This document shows positions 12,838 through 24,883 of a stretch of DNA of 64,000 nucleotides, piece after piece. The stretch covers positions 23,429 to 87,428 of the forward strand of contig CANGDL010000004.1 in assembly GCA_947452675.1 (NCBI GenBank), read 5' to 3'. Numbering within the stretch: position 1 is the stretch's first letter; the number at the start of each line of letters is the position of its first letter. A program made the translations under genes and the position numbers. The notes under the pieces are model-generated. The model saw only the letters and a list, made by a program, of their open reading frames with translations. It was not told the DNA's origin and searched no databases. Source of the stretch: Microbacteriaceae bacterium. Its GTDB lineage: Bacteria; Actinomycetota; Actinomycetes; Actinomycetales; Microbacteriaceae.

Positions 12838-15800
12838 CTATGCCAAGCGTTTAGCACGTTTTGTCGCTTTGCGCTCCTTGCGACCTTCGATTAGCCAGTA
12901 AAGCACCGGCACGATTACCAAGGTGAGGATCGTGGACGAGAACAGGCCTCCGATTACGACAATCGCAAGTGGTTGCGAAATGAATCCACCGCCTCCGGTC
13001 ACTCCAAGAGCCATTGGGGTTAGCGCGAAGATAGTCGCGAGTGCTGTCATCAAGATCGGGCGGAGTCTCTGGCGTGCCCCATCCATGATCGCCTCCTGAA
13101 TGGCCCGGCCATCCTTTCGGTATTGGTTGATGAGGTCGATCAGAACGATGGCATTCGTTACCACGATTCCGACGAGCAGCAGCATTCCGATAAGAGCCGG
13201 AACGCCGAGAGCTGTGTCGGTGATTAGCAGCATGACTAGTGCGCCGGTGGCTGCGAATGGAATAGAGATCAAAAGGATCAGCGGCTGGATGATGCTTGCA
13301 AAGGTAGCAACCATCACGATGAACACAATTGCGATGGCGGCTAGCAGCGCTAAACCTAGCTGGCTGAAGGAATCCGCCTGTGATGCACTAACACCACCGA
13401 TGCTCGCGGTCGTGCCTAGTGGCAAATTGACAGAGCCTAGGCGCTTCGTTACATCAGCCGAGATGGCACCGAGATTCTTACCAGTAGGAGTGAGTGAAAC
13501 GTTTGCAGTTCTATCTCCCTTTTCGCTGGTGATAGAAACAGGCACTCGAACTTCTTCAATCTTTGCGATCGTTGAAAGCTTGGTTAGCCCGGTTGCAGTT
13601 GGAATCTGAATGTTTGCTACCTTGGCAACGGTGTCAGGAATGTCGGTCTTGACCACGTAGATCGAAGTTTCGACGCTATCAATGTTGACCTTACCGATGC
13701 TCGAAGGCTTCATCGCTGCTGCAACTAGACCACCAACGGTGATTTCGGTGAGGCCCTTCTTGGCAGCTGCCTTGCGATCGACAGTAACTCTCAAGGTTCG
13801 CTGCTTTTCGGCGAGTGAGTTTGTGATCTCAGAGACATCCTTTGTGCCCTTCATGGCACTCTGGACAGCGGTGATTGCGGCGTTGAGCTTTGCGTCGTCT
13901 GGAGCGACTACCTTGACGTCGATGGTGCTTGACGAACCGAAGCTAGAGCCACCACCCGAGCTGAATTTCACAGTTCCCAGGCTCGCGTCGGCTGCAAATG
14001 CCTTCTCAAGAGTCTTCTGAAGAGCGGCTTGGTCTACATTCTCCTTGGTGGTCACCTGGATAGAGGTTCCACCAGCTGAGCCGCCGAAGGCCACTCGGCC
14101 GTCACCCGATGATCCGATGGTAGTATTCACAACCTCGATTTCAGGGTGGGTCAGCAGAATCGCTTCCACCTTCGCGGCAGCTTTATCCTTCTGAGCAAGA
14201 GTTTGCCCAGCAGGAAGCTCCTGGTTCAGCACGAAGCTGTTCGAACCGGATGACCCGATAAAGTCCGTTTTTAGCTGTGGAACTAGCCCAAAGGTGAAAA
14301 CAAGGATGACAAAAGCGGATATGAGCGTGATGACAGGGCGCTTTTGTGTCCAAGTCAGAATCGGGATGTAGCCACGCTGCAGGATGTTCTTGCGTTCCTT
14401 AGTTTCTTCTTCGAGGCGAACGCGAGTTGCGTGAGCAGTTGCCTCGGCTTCATCCTTGTGCGCCGAAGCCGCCGGTGATTTCAAGAACCAGTAGGCCAAG
14501 ACCGGCACGATGGTCAGCGAAACAAATAGCGACGCAGCTAACGCAATGGCGAAAGTGAAAGCGAATGGGCGGAATAGCTCTCCGACAATGCCGCCTACCA
14601 AAGCAATCGGCAGGAACACAGCGATTGTGGTTATCGTAGCCGCGGTGATTGCTCCCGAAACTTCACGCACTGCACGGAGGATTGCTTTGCGCTTTGGCTC
14701 CCCATAGGCCAGGTGGCGGTTGATATTTTCGATGACGACAATCGAGTCATCAACGACTCGACCAATTGCAATTGTCAACGCACTCAGAGTGAATAGGTTC
14801 AGCGAGTAGCCAAACCAGCCGAGGCCGATGAACGTAATTAGCACCGAGGTCGGGATGGAAATTGCTGTCACAAGAGTCGACCGAACCGAGAGCAAGAACA
14901 GCAGGATCACGATGATCGCAAAGCCCAACCCAAGCAAACCCTCGGTGCTTAGGTTTTCAAGAGACTTACTCACATAGGGGGCCTGATCAAAAATTGTGGT
15001 GATTGTCACATCGCCAAGTTTTTTCTTAAGTTCGTCAATTTTTCCAGTGATTCCCTTGGAAACTGCAACGGTGTTGGCATCCTGAGTCTTGGTAATCGAA
15101 ATGGTGAGAGCGGCCTTGCCGTTGACGCGTGCAATCGAAGTAACCGGTGCATTTTCATACGCCACGGTTGCCACATCGCCAATAGTCAGTGCGGTGATCG
15201 ATGAAGAAACGGTTGGCGAGCTGGTGGTCGGAATCTTGAATCCTGACGGAATTTGACCAGTCATACCCGACGGAATTTGACCAGTCATACCGGCTGGAAC
15301 ACCACTGTTGGACGGTGCCTTGGTCGTCGTCACCGTAGTCTTGCTGCCGATTAGCGGAAGCGCCTTGAATGCAGCCAGCGAGTTGACTGGTGTGCCAACT
15401 TCAACCGAGATTGAACCCTTGTTGTCATCGATGGTTCCAGCTGGAATTACGAAGCCATTAGCCTGCAATGCGGTGGTGATTGACTGCGATGAAAGGCCGT
15501 TAGCGGTGAGAACCGCTTGCTTCAGGGTCAGGTTGATTCGTTTCTCGACCACACCCGAGATTGTGACATCACGAACACCTGAGACCGAAGAAAGCAATGG
15601 AGTTGCGGTGTCTGCTAGGACCTTTCCGATGGCCTCATTGTTGCCGCTGTTGGCCGAAACGCCTAGTGCTAAAACTGGAACCGAGTCAAAGCTTCCCGAA
15701 AGCACCTTTGCGCTTGCCTCGCTCGGTAGCGACAGGGTTGCCAGCGCGGCGTTCAGGTTTTCCTTTACCTTTGCGGTGCTCGTGCCGTAATCAAACTCAA

Positions 15801-16080
15801 CTCGCACGATAGACACATTGTTTTGCGAGGTTGCAGAAGATGTCACAAGCCCATCCAATGCTCGAACAGCAGTCTCGATTGGCTGGCTGACCTGCTTGTC
15901 GATGACCTCAGGTGATGCGCCGGGGTAGGTGGTGACGATAGCCGCCTGAGGCGTTTCAAAGCTTGGGATAAGTTCTTGCTTCAACGCTCCAACCGAAATC
16001 AGGCCAAAGATGGCGATGATGATTGTGATCAGTGCTACGACTGAACGGTTAGCGAGGCTTAGTTTGGCGAGACGGTGCAC
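12838..16080 (-). CDS. RND-family efflux permease (AcrB/HAE1-like)
   Basis: The 1080-residue membrane protein should export small hydrophobic compounds using the proton gradient. The typical two-half design is present: a TM near 12-32, a large external domain (about 35-375), a TM block (380-540) with the Asp-Asp pair 444-445 in RVVDDSIVVIENINR (proton relay in AcrB), then a second external domain and final TM block. The start is a GTG preceded by AAAGGGG. No membrane-fusion or outer-membrane partner lies nearby, as expected for an actinobacterium without an outer membrane. An internal repeat GMTGQIPS occurs twice at 264-279. The substrate is unknown. Confidence 0.88.
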   Translation of the reverse strand: MHRLAKLSLANRSVVALITIIIAIFGLISVGALKQELIPSFETPQAAIVTTYPGASPEVIDKQVSQPIETAVRALDGLVTSSATSQNNVSIVRVEFDYGTSTAKVKENLNAALATLSLPSEASAKVLSGSFDSVPVLALGVSANSGNNEAIGKVLADTATPLLSSVSGVRDVTISGVVEKRINLTLKQAVLTANGLSSQSITTALQANGFVIPAGTIDDNKGSISVEVGTPVNSLAAFKALPLIGSKTTVTTTKAPSNSGVPAGMTGQIPSGMTGQIPSGFKIPTTSSPTVSSSITALTIGDVATVAYENAPVTSIARVNGKAALTISITKTQDANTVAVSKGITGKIDELKKKLGDVTITTIFDQAPYVSKSLENLSTEGLLGLGFAIIVILLFLLSVRSTLVTAISIPTSVLITFIGLGWFGYSLNLFTLSALTIAIGRVVDDSIVVIENINRHLAYGEPKRKAILRAVREVSGAITAATITTIAVFLPIALVGGIVGELFRPFAFTFAIALAASLFVSLTIVPVLAYWFLKSPAASAHKDEAEATAHATRVRLEEETKERKNILQRGYIPILTWTQKRPVITLISAFVILVFTFGLVPQLKTDFIGSSGSNSFVLNQELPAGQTLAQKDKAAAKVEAILLTHPEIEVVNTTIGSSGDGRVAFGGSAGGTSIQVTTKENVDQAALQKTLEKAFAADASLGTVKFSSGGGSSFGSSSTIDVKVVAPDDAKLNAAITAVQSAMKGTKDVSEITNSLAEKQRTLRVTVDRKAAAKKGLTEITVGGLVAAAMKPSSIGKVNIDSVETSIYVVKTDIPDTVAKVANIQIPTATGLTKLSTIAKIEEVRVPVSITSEKGDRTANVSLTPTGKNLGAISADVTKRLGSVNLPLGTTASIGGVSASQADSFSQLGLALLAAIAIVFIVMVATFASIIQPLILLISIPFAATGALVMLLITDTALGVPALIGMLLLVGIVVTNAIVLIDLINQYRKDGRAIQEAIMDGARQRLRPILMTALATIFALTPMALGVTGGGGFISQPLAIVVIGGLFSSTILTLVIVPVLYWLIEGRKERKATKRAKRLA
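15245..15291. repeat. 24-base tandem duplication inside the RND exporter gene
   Basis: A 24-base unit starting GACGGAATTTGACCAG is repeated twice in direct orientation. It encodes two copies of GMTGQIPS in a Ser/Thr/Pro-rich linker in the first external domain. The frame is kept. Such units can expand or contract by slippage. Confidence 0.85.
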
Positions 16081-16107
16081 GGAAATCCCCTTTGAGAACG
16101 GTAATAC

Positions 16108-16117
16108 TTAGGCTAAC
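16108..16117. promoter_or_regulatory. Possible DtxR/IdeR-type half site before the RND exporter
   Basis: TTAGGCTAAC lies 28 bases upstream of the exporter start. It matches the central half of the 19-base DtxR/IdeR iron box (TTAGGTTAGGCTAACCTAA), but the flanks match poorly. It overlaps the region where the promoter should be. No regulator gene of that family is in the window. Confidence 0.2.
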
Positions 16118-16151
16118 TCAGCAGAGTGCCTTTAGATTCCTGTGTGCGGAA

Positions 16152-17138
16152 CTATCCCTGAGTTTTTGCTGAGAGTTTTAGTTTGATTGCACTGGCTAAA
16201 GCGGCGACACCAATAGCTGAAACAATCACAGTCAGGGACGCATTCGTCGAAATTTCCGGCGCCCATTCGATCGAAGCGCCTCCATTTATAAAAGGAAGCT
16301 CGTTGACATGCATTGCATGAGCCACGAGTTTAAAGCCAATGAAGCCCAGGATGAATGCGATTCCATATTTCAAATACTCAAGTTTGTCTAGCAGCCCGCC
16401 GAGCAAGAAGTAGAGCTGACGCAAGCCCATCAGGGCAAAAACATTCGCTGCAAAAACAATGAACGCATCAGTGGTGATTCCAAAAATTGCAGGAATTGAG
16501 TCAAAAGCGAACATCACATCGGTGAGCGCGATTGCCGTGAAAACCACAATCATTGGGGTGAAAACTCTCTTGCCATTAACCAAAGTTCGTATGCGAGCTC
16601 CGTCAAAATCCTTTGAAACATGAATGCGCTTACGCAACCAGAGGATCAGTTTGCTTTCCGATTCTTCGTCCGCGTCCTCGGTGCGGAAGGCCTGGTGATA
16701 GGCCGTGTAGAGAAGGAATGCGCCGAAAAGATAGAAGACAGCGCTGAATGCATCGATCAGCGCGGCACCGGCGAGGATGAATAATCCTCGTAAGACCAAA
16801 GCCGTGATCACACCTACCATCAAGACTTCTTGCTGATACTTTTTTGGCACTGAGAAGCGGCTCATCAGAATTAAGAAAACAAACAAGTTATCTACGCTCA
16901 GGCTGTATTCGGTTAGCCAGCCGGCATAAAACTGACTTGCGGCCTCATGATTTCCAAGCAGGGCGATAAGTGAGCCGAAACCCAAAGCGAGGATCGCATA
17001 GGTGGCTATCCAAAGGGTAGATTCCCTAGCACTCGGGATGTGAGGGCGTTTGAAAATTATTAGGACATCGGCAATCAGAATTAGCGTAAGCACCACAAGC
17101 GCGGTGGATTCGAACCAAAAAGGCAGGGCGACGTGCAT
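16152..17138 (-). CDS. TerC family integral membrane protein
   Basis: The 328-residue protein has about eight to nine predicted TM helices and the TerC signatures SLSVDNLFVF and ALTDVMFAFDSIPA, whose acidic residues within the membrane are thought to handle metal ions. TerC/Alx-type proteins are linked to manganese export or to metallation of secreted enzymes. It follows argG by 13 bases on the same strand, so it is probably co-transcribed. No yybP-ykoY riboswitch can fit in the gap. The exact ion is not known from sequence. Confidence 0.9.
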   Translation of the reverse strand: MHVALPFWFESTALVVLTLILIADVLIIFKRPHIPSARESTLWIATYAILALGFGSLIALLGNHEAASQFYAGWLTEYSLSVDNLFVFLILMSRFSVPKKYQQEVLMVGVITALVLRGLFILAGAALIDAFSAVFYLFGAFLLYTAYHQAFRTEDADEESESKLILWLRKRIHVSKDFDGARIRTLVNGKRVFTPMIVVFTAIALTDVMFAFDSIPAIFGITTDAFIVFAANVFALMGLRQLYFLLGGLLDKLEYLKYGIAFILGFIGFKLVAHAMHVNELPFINGGASIEWAPEISTNASLTVIVSAIGVAALASAIKLKLSAKTQG

Positions 17139-17151
17139 ACAAGTGCTGCTT

Positions 17152-19285
<2,134 letters not shown>

Positions 19286-19322
19286 TTGGATCCCCTTTTA
19301 GTGTTTATTTTGCCTGCGGAGG

Positions 19323-20486
19323 TTATTTCGACCGCAGTAAATTCTGAAGTTCTTTGACTAGTTCTTGCTGGTGCGTCTGGGTTTCGGGGCTATTGCGCAG
19401 GTATGAAGTGGTGTAGCCGAAGCCGACACGAGCCTCGAGGCTTGCCCACCCGGCCTGCCCACCAAGACCATTGTGACCGAAACCTTTGCCACCGGGGAAC
19501 TCGAAGTGCGGTGGCGAAGGGAGCATAAAACCATTTCCCCAAACTGGGTGCGGCGCAGGCTCGTGCCAGACGTTCATGCCGAATGAGGCTGGTTTGATAG
19601 CCGTTTCAAGTGCCTCATCACCGACCAAGAGAATGCCATCGGTTTCGATCACTGCCGCCGAATAAATTTTGGCAAGCCCGAAAGCATTGGTGACTCCGTT
19701 CGCCCCAGCTAGCTCGATGGCTAGAGTTTCTGGGTCGTTGAATCCACCTTCGTCGGTTGGGTTTGTCGGGAGAGCGCCACCGAAAGTCATTGCCTTCTCC
19801 ACCCAATACTGGTCGGTGCCGAATTCCGGATGCATTGACTTGAAATTGCCGTCATCTATCAAGTTAGCGACTCGGTGAAGCTCTTCAGCAGGCATTCCAA
19901 TCCACATATCAACACCGAGAGGCCCGGTTACATGCTTCTGCAGGTATTCATTGGCGCTGAGACCGGTGACGCAGTGAATCAATTTGCTTACGAGGTGGCC
20001 AAACGTTAGTGCGTGGTATCCGTAGTTCGAATCCGGCTCCCAGAGTGGTTCTTGTCGCGCAAGCTCTTCGACAACAGTGTGGCCATCAAGTAACTCGGCC
20101 CGCGAAATGTCTCGTCGTGGTGCGCTGAGGCCGGCACGGTGCCGAAGTAACGTCTTTACCTTGATTTCGGCTTTGCCATTCTGGGCGAACTCGGGCCAAT
20201 AGTTCGCCACCGGGGCTTCTAGATCGAGCAGGCCTTGCTCAATTAGCCTCGTAGCAAGGATGCTAATGATGCCTTTAGTGCAAGAGAACACATCTGAAAC
20301 GGTCTCACTAGACCAATCTTGATCAGGCTTCGCTTGGCCGCGCCAAAGGTTCACCACGGGAAGCCCATCCTTGAAAACTGCTAATGAGGCGCCACCTGCC
20401 GGGTTTTCTCCGCATTGTTTTGCAAAGAGAGCGGCCAAGCGTTCGAATTTGGGTTCGTATGATCCCTGAATTTCAGCTGACATCAT
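19323..20486 (-). CDS. Beta-lactamase-fold serine hydrolase (class C / EstB type)
   Basis: A 387-residue member of the serine beta-lactamase-like family. The nucleophile is Ser68 in SCTK (SxxK, Lys71), with a tyrosine motif at NYGYHALTFG (Tyr155 or Tyr157). No signal peptide is visible, so it is probably a cytoplasmic esterase (family VIII type) or peptidase, not a secreted beta-lactamase. The ATG is preceded by AAAGGCGG. It heads a minus-strand run with the SDR, argG and terC and is divergent from aspA. Confidence 0.82.
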   Translation of the reverse strand: MMSAEIQGSYEPKFERLAALFAKQCGENPAGGASLAVFKDGLPVVNLWRGQAKPDQDWSSETVSDVFSCTKGIISILATRLIEQGLLDLEAPVANYWPEFAQNGKAEIKVKTLLRHRAGLSAPRRDISRAELLDGHTVVEELARQEPLWEPDSNYGYHALTFGHLVSKLIHCVTGLSANEYLQKHVTGPLGVDMWIGMPAEELHRVANLIDDGNFKSMHPEFGTDQYWVEKAMTFGGALPTNPTDEGGFNDPETLAIELAGANGVTNAFGLAKIYSAAVIETDGILLVGDEALETAIKPASFGMNVWHEPAPHPVWGNGFMLPSPPHFEFPGGKGFGHNGLGGQAGWASLEARVGFGYTTSYLRNSPETQTHQQELVKELQNLLRSK

Positions 20487-20591
20487 TGTTTGCCGCCTTT
20501 CTTATCTCTAATTTCAGAATACTCTTCTAATCTCCTCTGGTTTGCACTTGGATGATGTTGTAATGATTCCAATAACTGAAAGGGGTTAGCA

Positions 20592-21980
20592 ATGAGGCTC
20601 GAGCACGATCTTTTGGGTGAACTTGAAGTTCCGGACGAAGCATACTGGGGCGTGCACACGGCCAGGGCCGTTGAGAACTTCGGCATTTCCGGTGTGCCCA
20701 TTGGCCACTATCGCTCCTTGGTTCGAGCCTTGGGCTACATCAAGGAAGCCTCAGCGATGGCGAACTTTGAGTTGGGGGAGCTTTCTGATGAAATCTTCAA
20801 ACCTTTGCGCGCTGCTTGCGTTGAAGTCCGTGACGGCGCCTTTGACACAGAATTTGTCGTGGATGCGATTCAAGGCGGAGCCGGAACCAGCACAAATATG
20901 AACGCGAATGAGGTTATTGCAAACCGCGCACTAGAACTCGCGGGTTCACACAAGGGTGACTATGAGCTGATTCACCCGCTGAATCACGTGAACATGTCTC
21001 AATCTACAAACGATGTTTATCCGACGGCAATCAAAGTTGCTTTGATTATTGAAATCCTGGCCTTGTTGGATGAATTGGATCGGCTCAGATTAGCTTTTGC
21101 GAGCAAGGGGGTTGAATTTGCCTCGGTGATCAAAATGGGGCGAACCCAACTTCAGGATGCAGTGCCGATGACACTCGGGCAGGAGTTCGCCGCATATGGA
21201 GTGACCATTGCGGAAGACGAGGCAAGATTGCGCGAGGCAATTCGATTGCTCAGCGAAATTAACCTAGGCGGCACCGCAATTGGCACGCAGCTAAATACCC
21301 CTAAAGGCTATGCAGAAGCGGTTTGTAAACACCTGAGCAACCTTTGTGACCACGAGTTTATTGTGGCCGAAAATCTAATTGAAGCAACGCAGGATACTGG
21401 AGTGTTCGTTACCGCATCTAGTGTCCTAAAGCGTCTTGCGATCAAACTTTCAAAGATCTCGAACGACCTTCGTTTGCTTTCTAGCGGCCCTCGCGCCGGG
21501 TTCGGTGAAATTAACCTGCCGCCACGCCAGGCAGGTTCTTCGATAATGCCAGGAAAGGTAAACCCAGTAATTCCTGAGGTCGTCAATCAAATAGCCTTCA
21601 CCGTAATTGGCAACGACACCACGGTGTCCATGGCCTCCGAGGCTGGTCAACTCGAGTTAAACGCCTTCGAGCCGATTATTGCAAGGTCCTTGCTAATGAG
21701 CATCACCTACCTTCGACGGGGTTGCAAAGTGCTCACTGACTTTTGCGTCACTGGAATCACGGCCAACGTTGATTTTCTACGTCGAACCGTTGAGCATTCA
21801 ATTGGTCTAGTGACTGCAATCTCACCTCGCATCGGCTATGAAAATGCGACCGCAGTTGCCAAACGCGCCCAAGAAACCGGCCAATCGGTAAGGCAAGTGG
21901 TTATTGAGATGGGTCTGTTGAGCGCCGCCGAATTTGACCAAATTCTTGGTGACATCGATAGGCTGACCGGCCGCGGCTAG
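20592..21980 (+). CDS. aspA: Aspartate ammonia-lyase (aspartase)
   Basis: AspA converts aspartate to fumarate and ammonia. The 462-residue protein starts MRLEHDLLGELEVP-DEAYWGVHT, a close match to aspartases, and has the superfamily signature GSSIMPGKVNP (315-325), whose serine acts as the base; TxxN motifs such as QSTNDVYP (137-144) help bind substrate. Fumarase FumC is the main alternative, but the N-terminus and signature favour aspartase. AAAGGGG precedes the ATG. It is a single-gene unit between a divergent hydrolase and a convergent ABC transporter. Confidence 0.9.
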   Translation: MRLEHDLLGELEVPDEAYWGVHTARAVENFGISGVPIGHYRSLVRALGYIKEASAMANFELGELSDEIFKPLRAACVEVRDGAFDTEFVVDAIQGGAGTSTNMNANEVIANRALELAGSHKGDYELIHPLNHVNMSQSTNDVYPTAIKVALIIEILALLDELDRLRLAFASKGVEFASVIKMGRTQLQDAVPMTLGQEFAAYGVTIAEDEARLREAIRLLSEINLGGTAIGTQLNTPKGYAEAVCKHLSNLCDHEFIVAENLIEATQDTGVFVTASSVLKRLAIKLSKISNDLRLLSSGPRAGFGEINLPPRQAGSSIMPGKVNPVIPEVVNQIAFTVIGNDTTVSMASEAGQLELNAFEPIIARSLLMSITYLRRGCKVLTDFCVTGITANVDFLRRTVEHSIGLVTAISPRIGYENATAVAKRAQETGQSVRQVVIEMGLLSAAEFDQILGDIDRLTGRG

Positions 21981-21992
21981 AGGCGCAGCCCT

Positions 21993-22787
21993 TTACTTAG
22001 AGTCTTCCTTCGCAAGCCGCTGGGCAAAGTACAACGGCACGATTGAGATCAGCACGGTGGTTACGGCCACCACGTCAACTACTGGAGCCTTGCCTGGCCT
22101 GAACATGTTGTTCAAAATCCAAATAGGGAGCGTTTCGACCCCCGAACCGGCGGTGAAGGTGGTGACGATAATCTCGTCGAAGCTTAGGGCGAACGCCAAC
22201 AGGCCTCCAGCTATAAGCGCAGAACCAATCTGGGGAAGCGTCACGAGTCGGAAGGTTGTGAAGAGCCCTGCTCCAAGATCAGCGGAGGCATCTTCTAAGT
22301 TCCTGTTGGTTCGAGACAATCTGGCAAGGACGTTATTGTAAACAGTCACAACACAGAACGTGGCGTGCGCAATAATCGCGGTCGCCATGCTCAACTGCAA
22401 CCCTAAGACCGTTCTAAAGGCATTGTTCAAAGCCAATCCTGTCACGATGCCGGGAAGCGCGATTGGCAAGATAACCATGAGGCCGACGGCTTGCTTCCCG
22501 AAGAATTTATATCTCGAAAGTGCGAGCGCCAGAAGTGTCCCAAGAACTAAGGCAATGGAAGATGAGCAAATTGCGATGAGAACGCTTGTACCAAGAGCGG
22601 CAAGTAGCCCTCCCGAACCAAAAGCCTTCGCCCACCAGTCAAAAGTGAAGCCTGGTGGCGGCCAATACATGTTCATGGATTTGTTAAACGAGTTAATAAG
22701 AACGATGAATAGAGGCAAATAGATTATGGCTAGAACTCCGCCAGTAGCGGTGCCCAAGAATATTTTTGCCGAGTTACTGATGCGCAT
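21993..22787 (-). CDS. ABC transporter permease, polyamine type (PotC-like)
   Basis: A 264-residue inner-membrane permease with six predicted TM helices and the EAA loop (EDASADLGAGLFTTFRLVTLP) that docks on the ATPase. It fits the PotC/PotI family. Its ATG overlaps the stop of the partner permease by one base (TAATG). It is the last of four genes for one importer, on the minus strand, converging with aspA across only 12 bases. Confidence 0.88.
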   Translation of the reverse strand: MRISNSAKIFLGTATGGVLAIIYLPLFIVLINSFNKSMNMYWPPPGFTFDWWAKAFGSGGLLAALGTSVLIAICSSSIALVLGTLLALALSRYKFFGKQAVGLMVILPIALPGIVTGLALNNAFRTVLGLQLSMATAIIAHATFCVVTVYNNVLARLSRTNRNLEDASADLGAGLFTTFRLVTLPQIGSALIAGGLLAFALSFDEIIVTTFTAGSGVETLPIWILNNMFRPGKAPVVDVVAVTTVLISIVPLYFAQRLAKEDSK

Positions 22788-23698
22788 TAGAGGTTATCCA
22801 ACGCTCCCGTTCGCTTAACCGAAGCTAGATAAGCGAACATGATAGCAATCGGAACTAGCGCAAGAGCGGCTGCCATTGGCAGATTATTTGCGGTTCCAAC
22901 ATTTGAATAAATCAAGTTTCCAAGCATCTGGTTTGGGCCTCCAACGATGCTGATCGTGATGTAATCACCGAGAGTTAGAGAAAAGGCAAAAATGGAACCT
23001 GCAATGATGCTTGGCAGAATCATCGGAAAGATGACACGGCGCAATGTTGTGAAAGTTTTGGCCCCTAGATCGCTACTCGCCTCAAGCAAATTACCGGGAA
23101 CTTTCTCGAGGCCGCCATATATTGGCAAAATAACGTAAGGCAACCAAATGTAACCGAGAGTTATTGCGGCGCCCCAGAGTGAGTAGCCCGGCGTGTTAAG
23201 CCCTAAAGGTGCGAGCAGCCATTGAAGAATACCCTTATCGGAAAGGACTGAGCGCCAAGCATAGGCTTTCACCAAATAGCTAGCCCAGAGGGGCAAAAGT
23301 ATCGAAATGGCGATGATGGTTTTTAGTTTGGGCCCGGCAACCTTCGACATAAAGAACGCTATCGGCAAAGCGAGTGTTATGTCGGCAATCGTGACGCCGA
23401 GTGCGATACCGATGGTTCTGAGAGTGACCGTTGTATAGAGCGGGTCGGTGAACAACGAGATCACGTTATCAAAATTCAACGCAACTCTAGTGTTGCCGGT
23501 GAATTCATCCACAGTCCAGAATGCCGTGACAAGAAGCATTAGTAGAGCCGCTACATAGACCAGGCCCAGCCAAAGAGCCGGTAGTGCAATCAATGCCCTA
23601 AGGCGATTCTTGGGGTACTTGTAGAAAAAGCTCGATACTCGGCGCGCCGGAGTCACCGCTATAGCGGTAACTCCGGCAGCGCTGAGCTCATTTTTCAA
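22787..23698 (-). CDS. ABC transporter permease, polyamine type (PotB-like)
   Basis: A 303-residue permease with a cytoplasmic N-terminal extension, about six TM helices and an EAA loop (EASSDLGAKTFTTLRRVIFP, about 206-225). It pairs with the PotC-like permease to form the channel. It starts six bases after the solute-binding protein gene. Family and gene order match spermidine/putrescine importers. Confidence 0.88.
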   Translation of the reverse strand: MKNELSAAGVTAIAVTPARRVSSFFYKYPKNRLRALIALPALWLGLVYVAALLMLLVTAFWTVDEFTGNTRVALNFDNVISLFTDPLYTTVTLRTIGIALGVTIADITLALPIAFFMSKVAGPKLKTIIAISILLPLWASYLVKAYAWRSVLSDKGILQWLLAPLGLNTPGYSLWGAAITLGYIWLPYVILPIYGGLEKVPGNLLEASSDLGAKTFTTLRRVIFPMILPSIIAGSIFAFSLTLGDYITISIVGGPNQMLGNLIYSNVGTANNLPMAAALALVPIAIMFAYLASVKRTGALDNL

Positions 23699-23704
23699 TT
23701 TGGG

Positions 23705-24871
23705 TTAGCCCTTAATCTCTTGCCATGCTTTTGTCCAAGCTGAGTAATCGGTGCATTTGACATCCTTGCGGCCGTCTAGGCAGGCGCTGATAGGAGTCGT
23801 CCAATACCAAATCTTGGCTGCATAGGCTGCATCTCCTGCGTGATACGTGGCACAGAAGTTTTTGTCTGATGCATACTGGCATGCGTCACTTGTAACAGGT
23901 GCCTCACCAAAGTACTCTGTGGCTGCTGCATTTGCCTTAGGGCTGTCAATGTAATCAAGCCACTTGTAAGCGCAGTTAACGTGCTTCGAGGTAGAAGAAA
24001 TCATCCAAGAGTCAGACCAGCCGGTAGCACCCTCGCTTGGCAGAACTGCGTCCACAGTCGCCTTCGTCGACATGGAATTCTTTATTACCTGCCAGGTAGT
24101 TCCGACAACTGAGTTTCCTGTTTCGAACGACTGGATTGACTTTAGGTAATCGCTCCAATATTCGCCAACATTGGCTCGCTGTGCCTTTAGCAAGGTGACG
24201 GCAGCTGCAAGCTGGGTGGCGTCCAAAGCATATGGGTTGGTAATTCCTAGATCAGGATTGTGCTTCATCAAGTAGAGTGCGGCATCGGCAATGTAAATAG
24301 GTGAGTCATAGGCGGTTACCTTGCCCTTGTAAGCGCTGGCCCCGTCGAACACTACGCTCCACGATGTCGGTGCCGGCTTGACCACTTTGGTGTTGTACAT
24401 CAAAAGGTTGGCGCCATAGCCGTGGGGTACACCGTAGGTTTTTGAGTCAACAGTGTTCCACGCGCGGTTCTTTAGGAAGTCGTATACCTTGGAATAGCTA
24501 GGAATCAGGCTCGTGTTTAGCGGTTGCACGTAACCTCCAGCGACCAGACGAAGAGTCGCGTCACCTGATGCGGCGATAGCGTCGTACTGTCCGGTCTTGA
24601 ATAGGCTTAGTGCTTCATCGCTGGTTCCATACGGCTTAAATGTCACCTGGCAACCGGTGTCTTTTTCAAACGGAGTGACCCAGTCGACCTTAGGGTCATT
24701 GCTGCCATCTTCTGCGTATCCTGGCCAGCCGAGAAGGGTGAGGCTGGTCTCACTTTTTCCAAGTTTGTCTAGCATTGTTCCAGCGCTGTTGCTGGTGCCG
24801 GCCGCACATCCAGTTAGGGTGAGTGACACCGCAATGGCGATCAACAACCCTGTTGATTTTTTCAGGTTCAC
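23705..24871 (-). CDS. ABC transporter solute-binding lipoprotein (PotD-like)
   Basis: A 388-residue extracellular solute-binding protein. The N-terminus is a lipoprotein signal: basic start, hydrophobic stretch LLIAIAVSLTL and lipobox LTGC with the modified Cys at 22. The body (GYGANLLMYNTKVV, WQVIKN, EGATGWSDSW) resembles spermidine/putrescine-binding proteins of the PotD/PotF type. It should sit on the outer face of the membrane and hand substrate to the two permeases. The exact ligand (spermidine, putrescine, agmatine or another cation) is not fixed by what I can see. Confidence 0.86.
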   Translation of the reverse strand: MNLKKSTGLLIAIAVSLTLTGCAAGTSNSAGTMLDKLGKSETSLTLLGWPGYAEDGSNDPKVDWVTPFEKDTGCQVTFKPYGTSDEALSLFKTGQYDAIAASGDATLRLVAGGYVQPLNTSLIPSYSKVYDFLKNRAWNTVDSKTYGVPHGYGANLLMYNTKVVKPAPTSWSVVFDGASAYKGKVTAYDSPIYIADAALYLMKHNPDLGITNPYALDATQLAAAVTLLKAQRANVGEYWSDYLKSIQSFETGNSVVGTTWQVIKNSMSTKATVDAVLPSEGATGWSDSWMISSTSKHVNCAYKWLDYIDSPKANAAATEYFGEAPVTSDACQYASDKNFCATYHAGDAAYAAKIWYWTTPISACLDGRKDVKCTDYSAWTKAWQEIKG

Positions 24872-24883
24872 TTTCTCTCCTTG

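Noticed and set aside
17139..17151. yybP-ykoY manganese riboswitch before terC
   Set aside because: The gap to argG is 13 bases, far too short.
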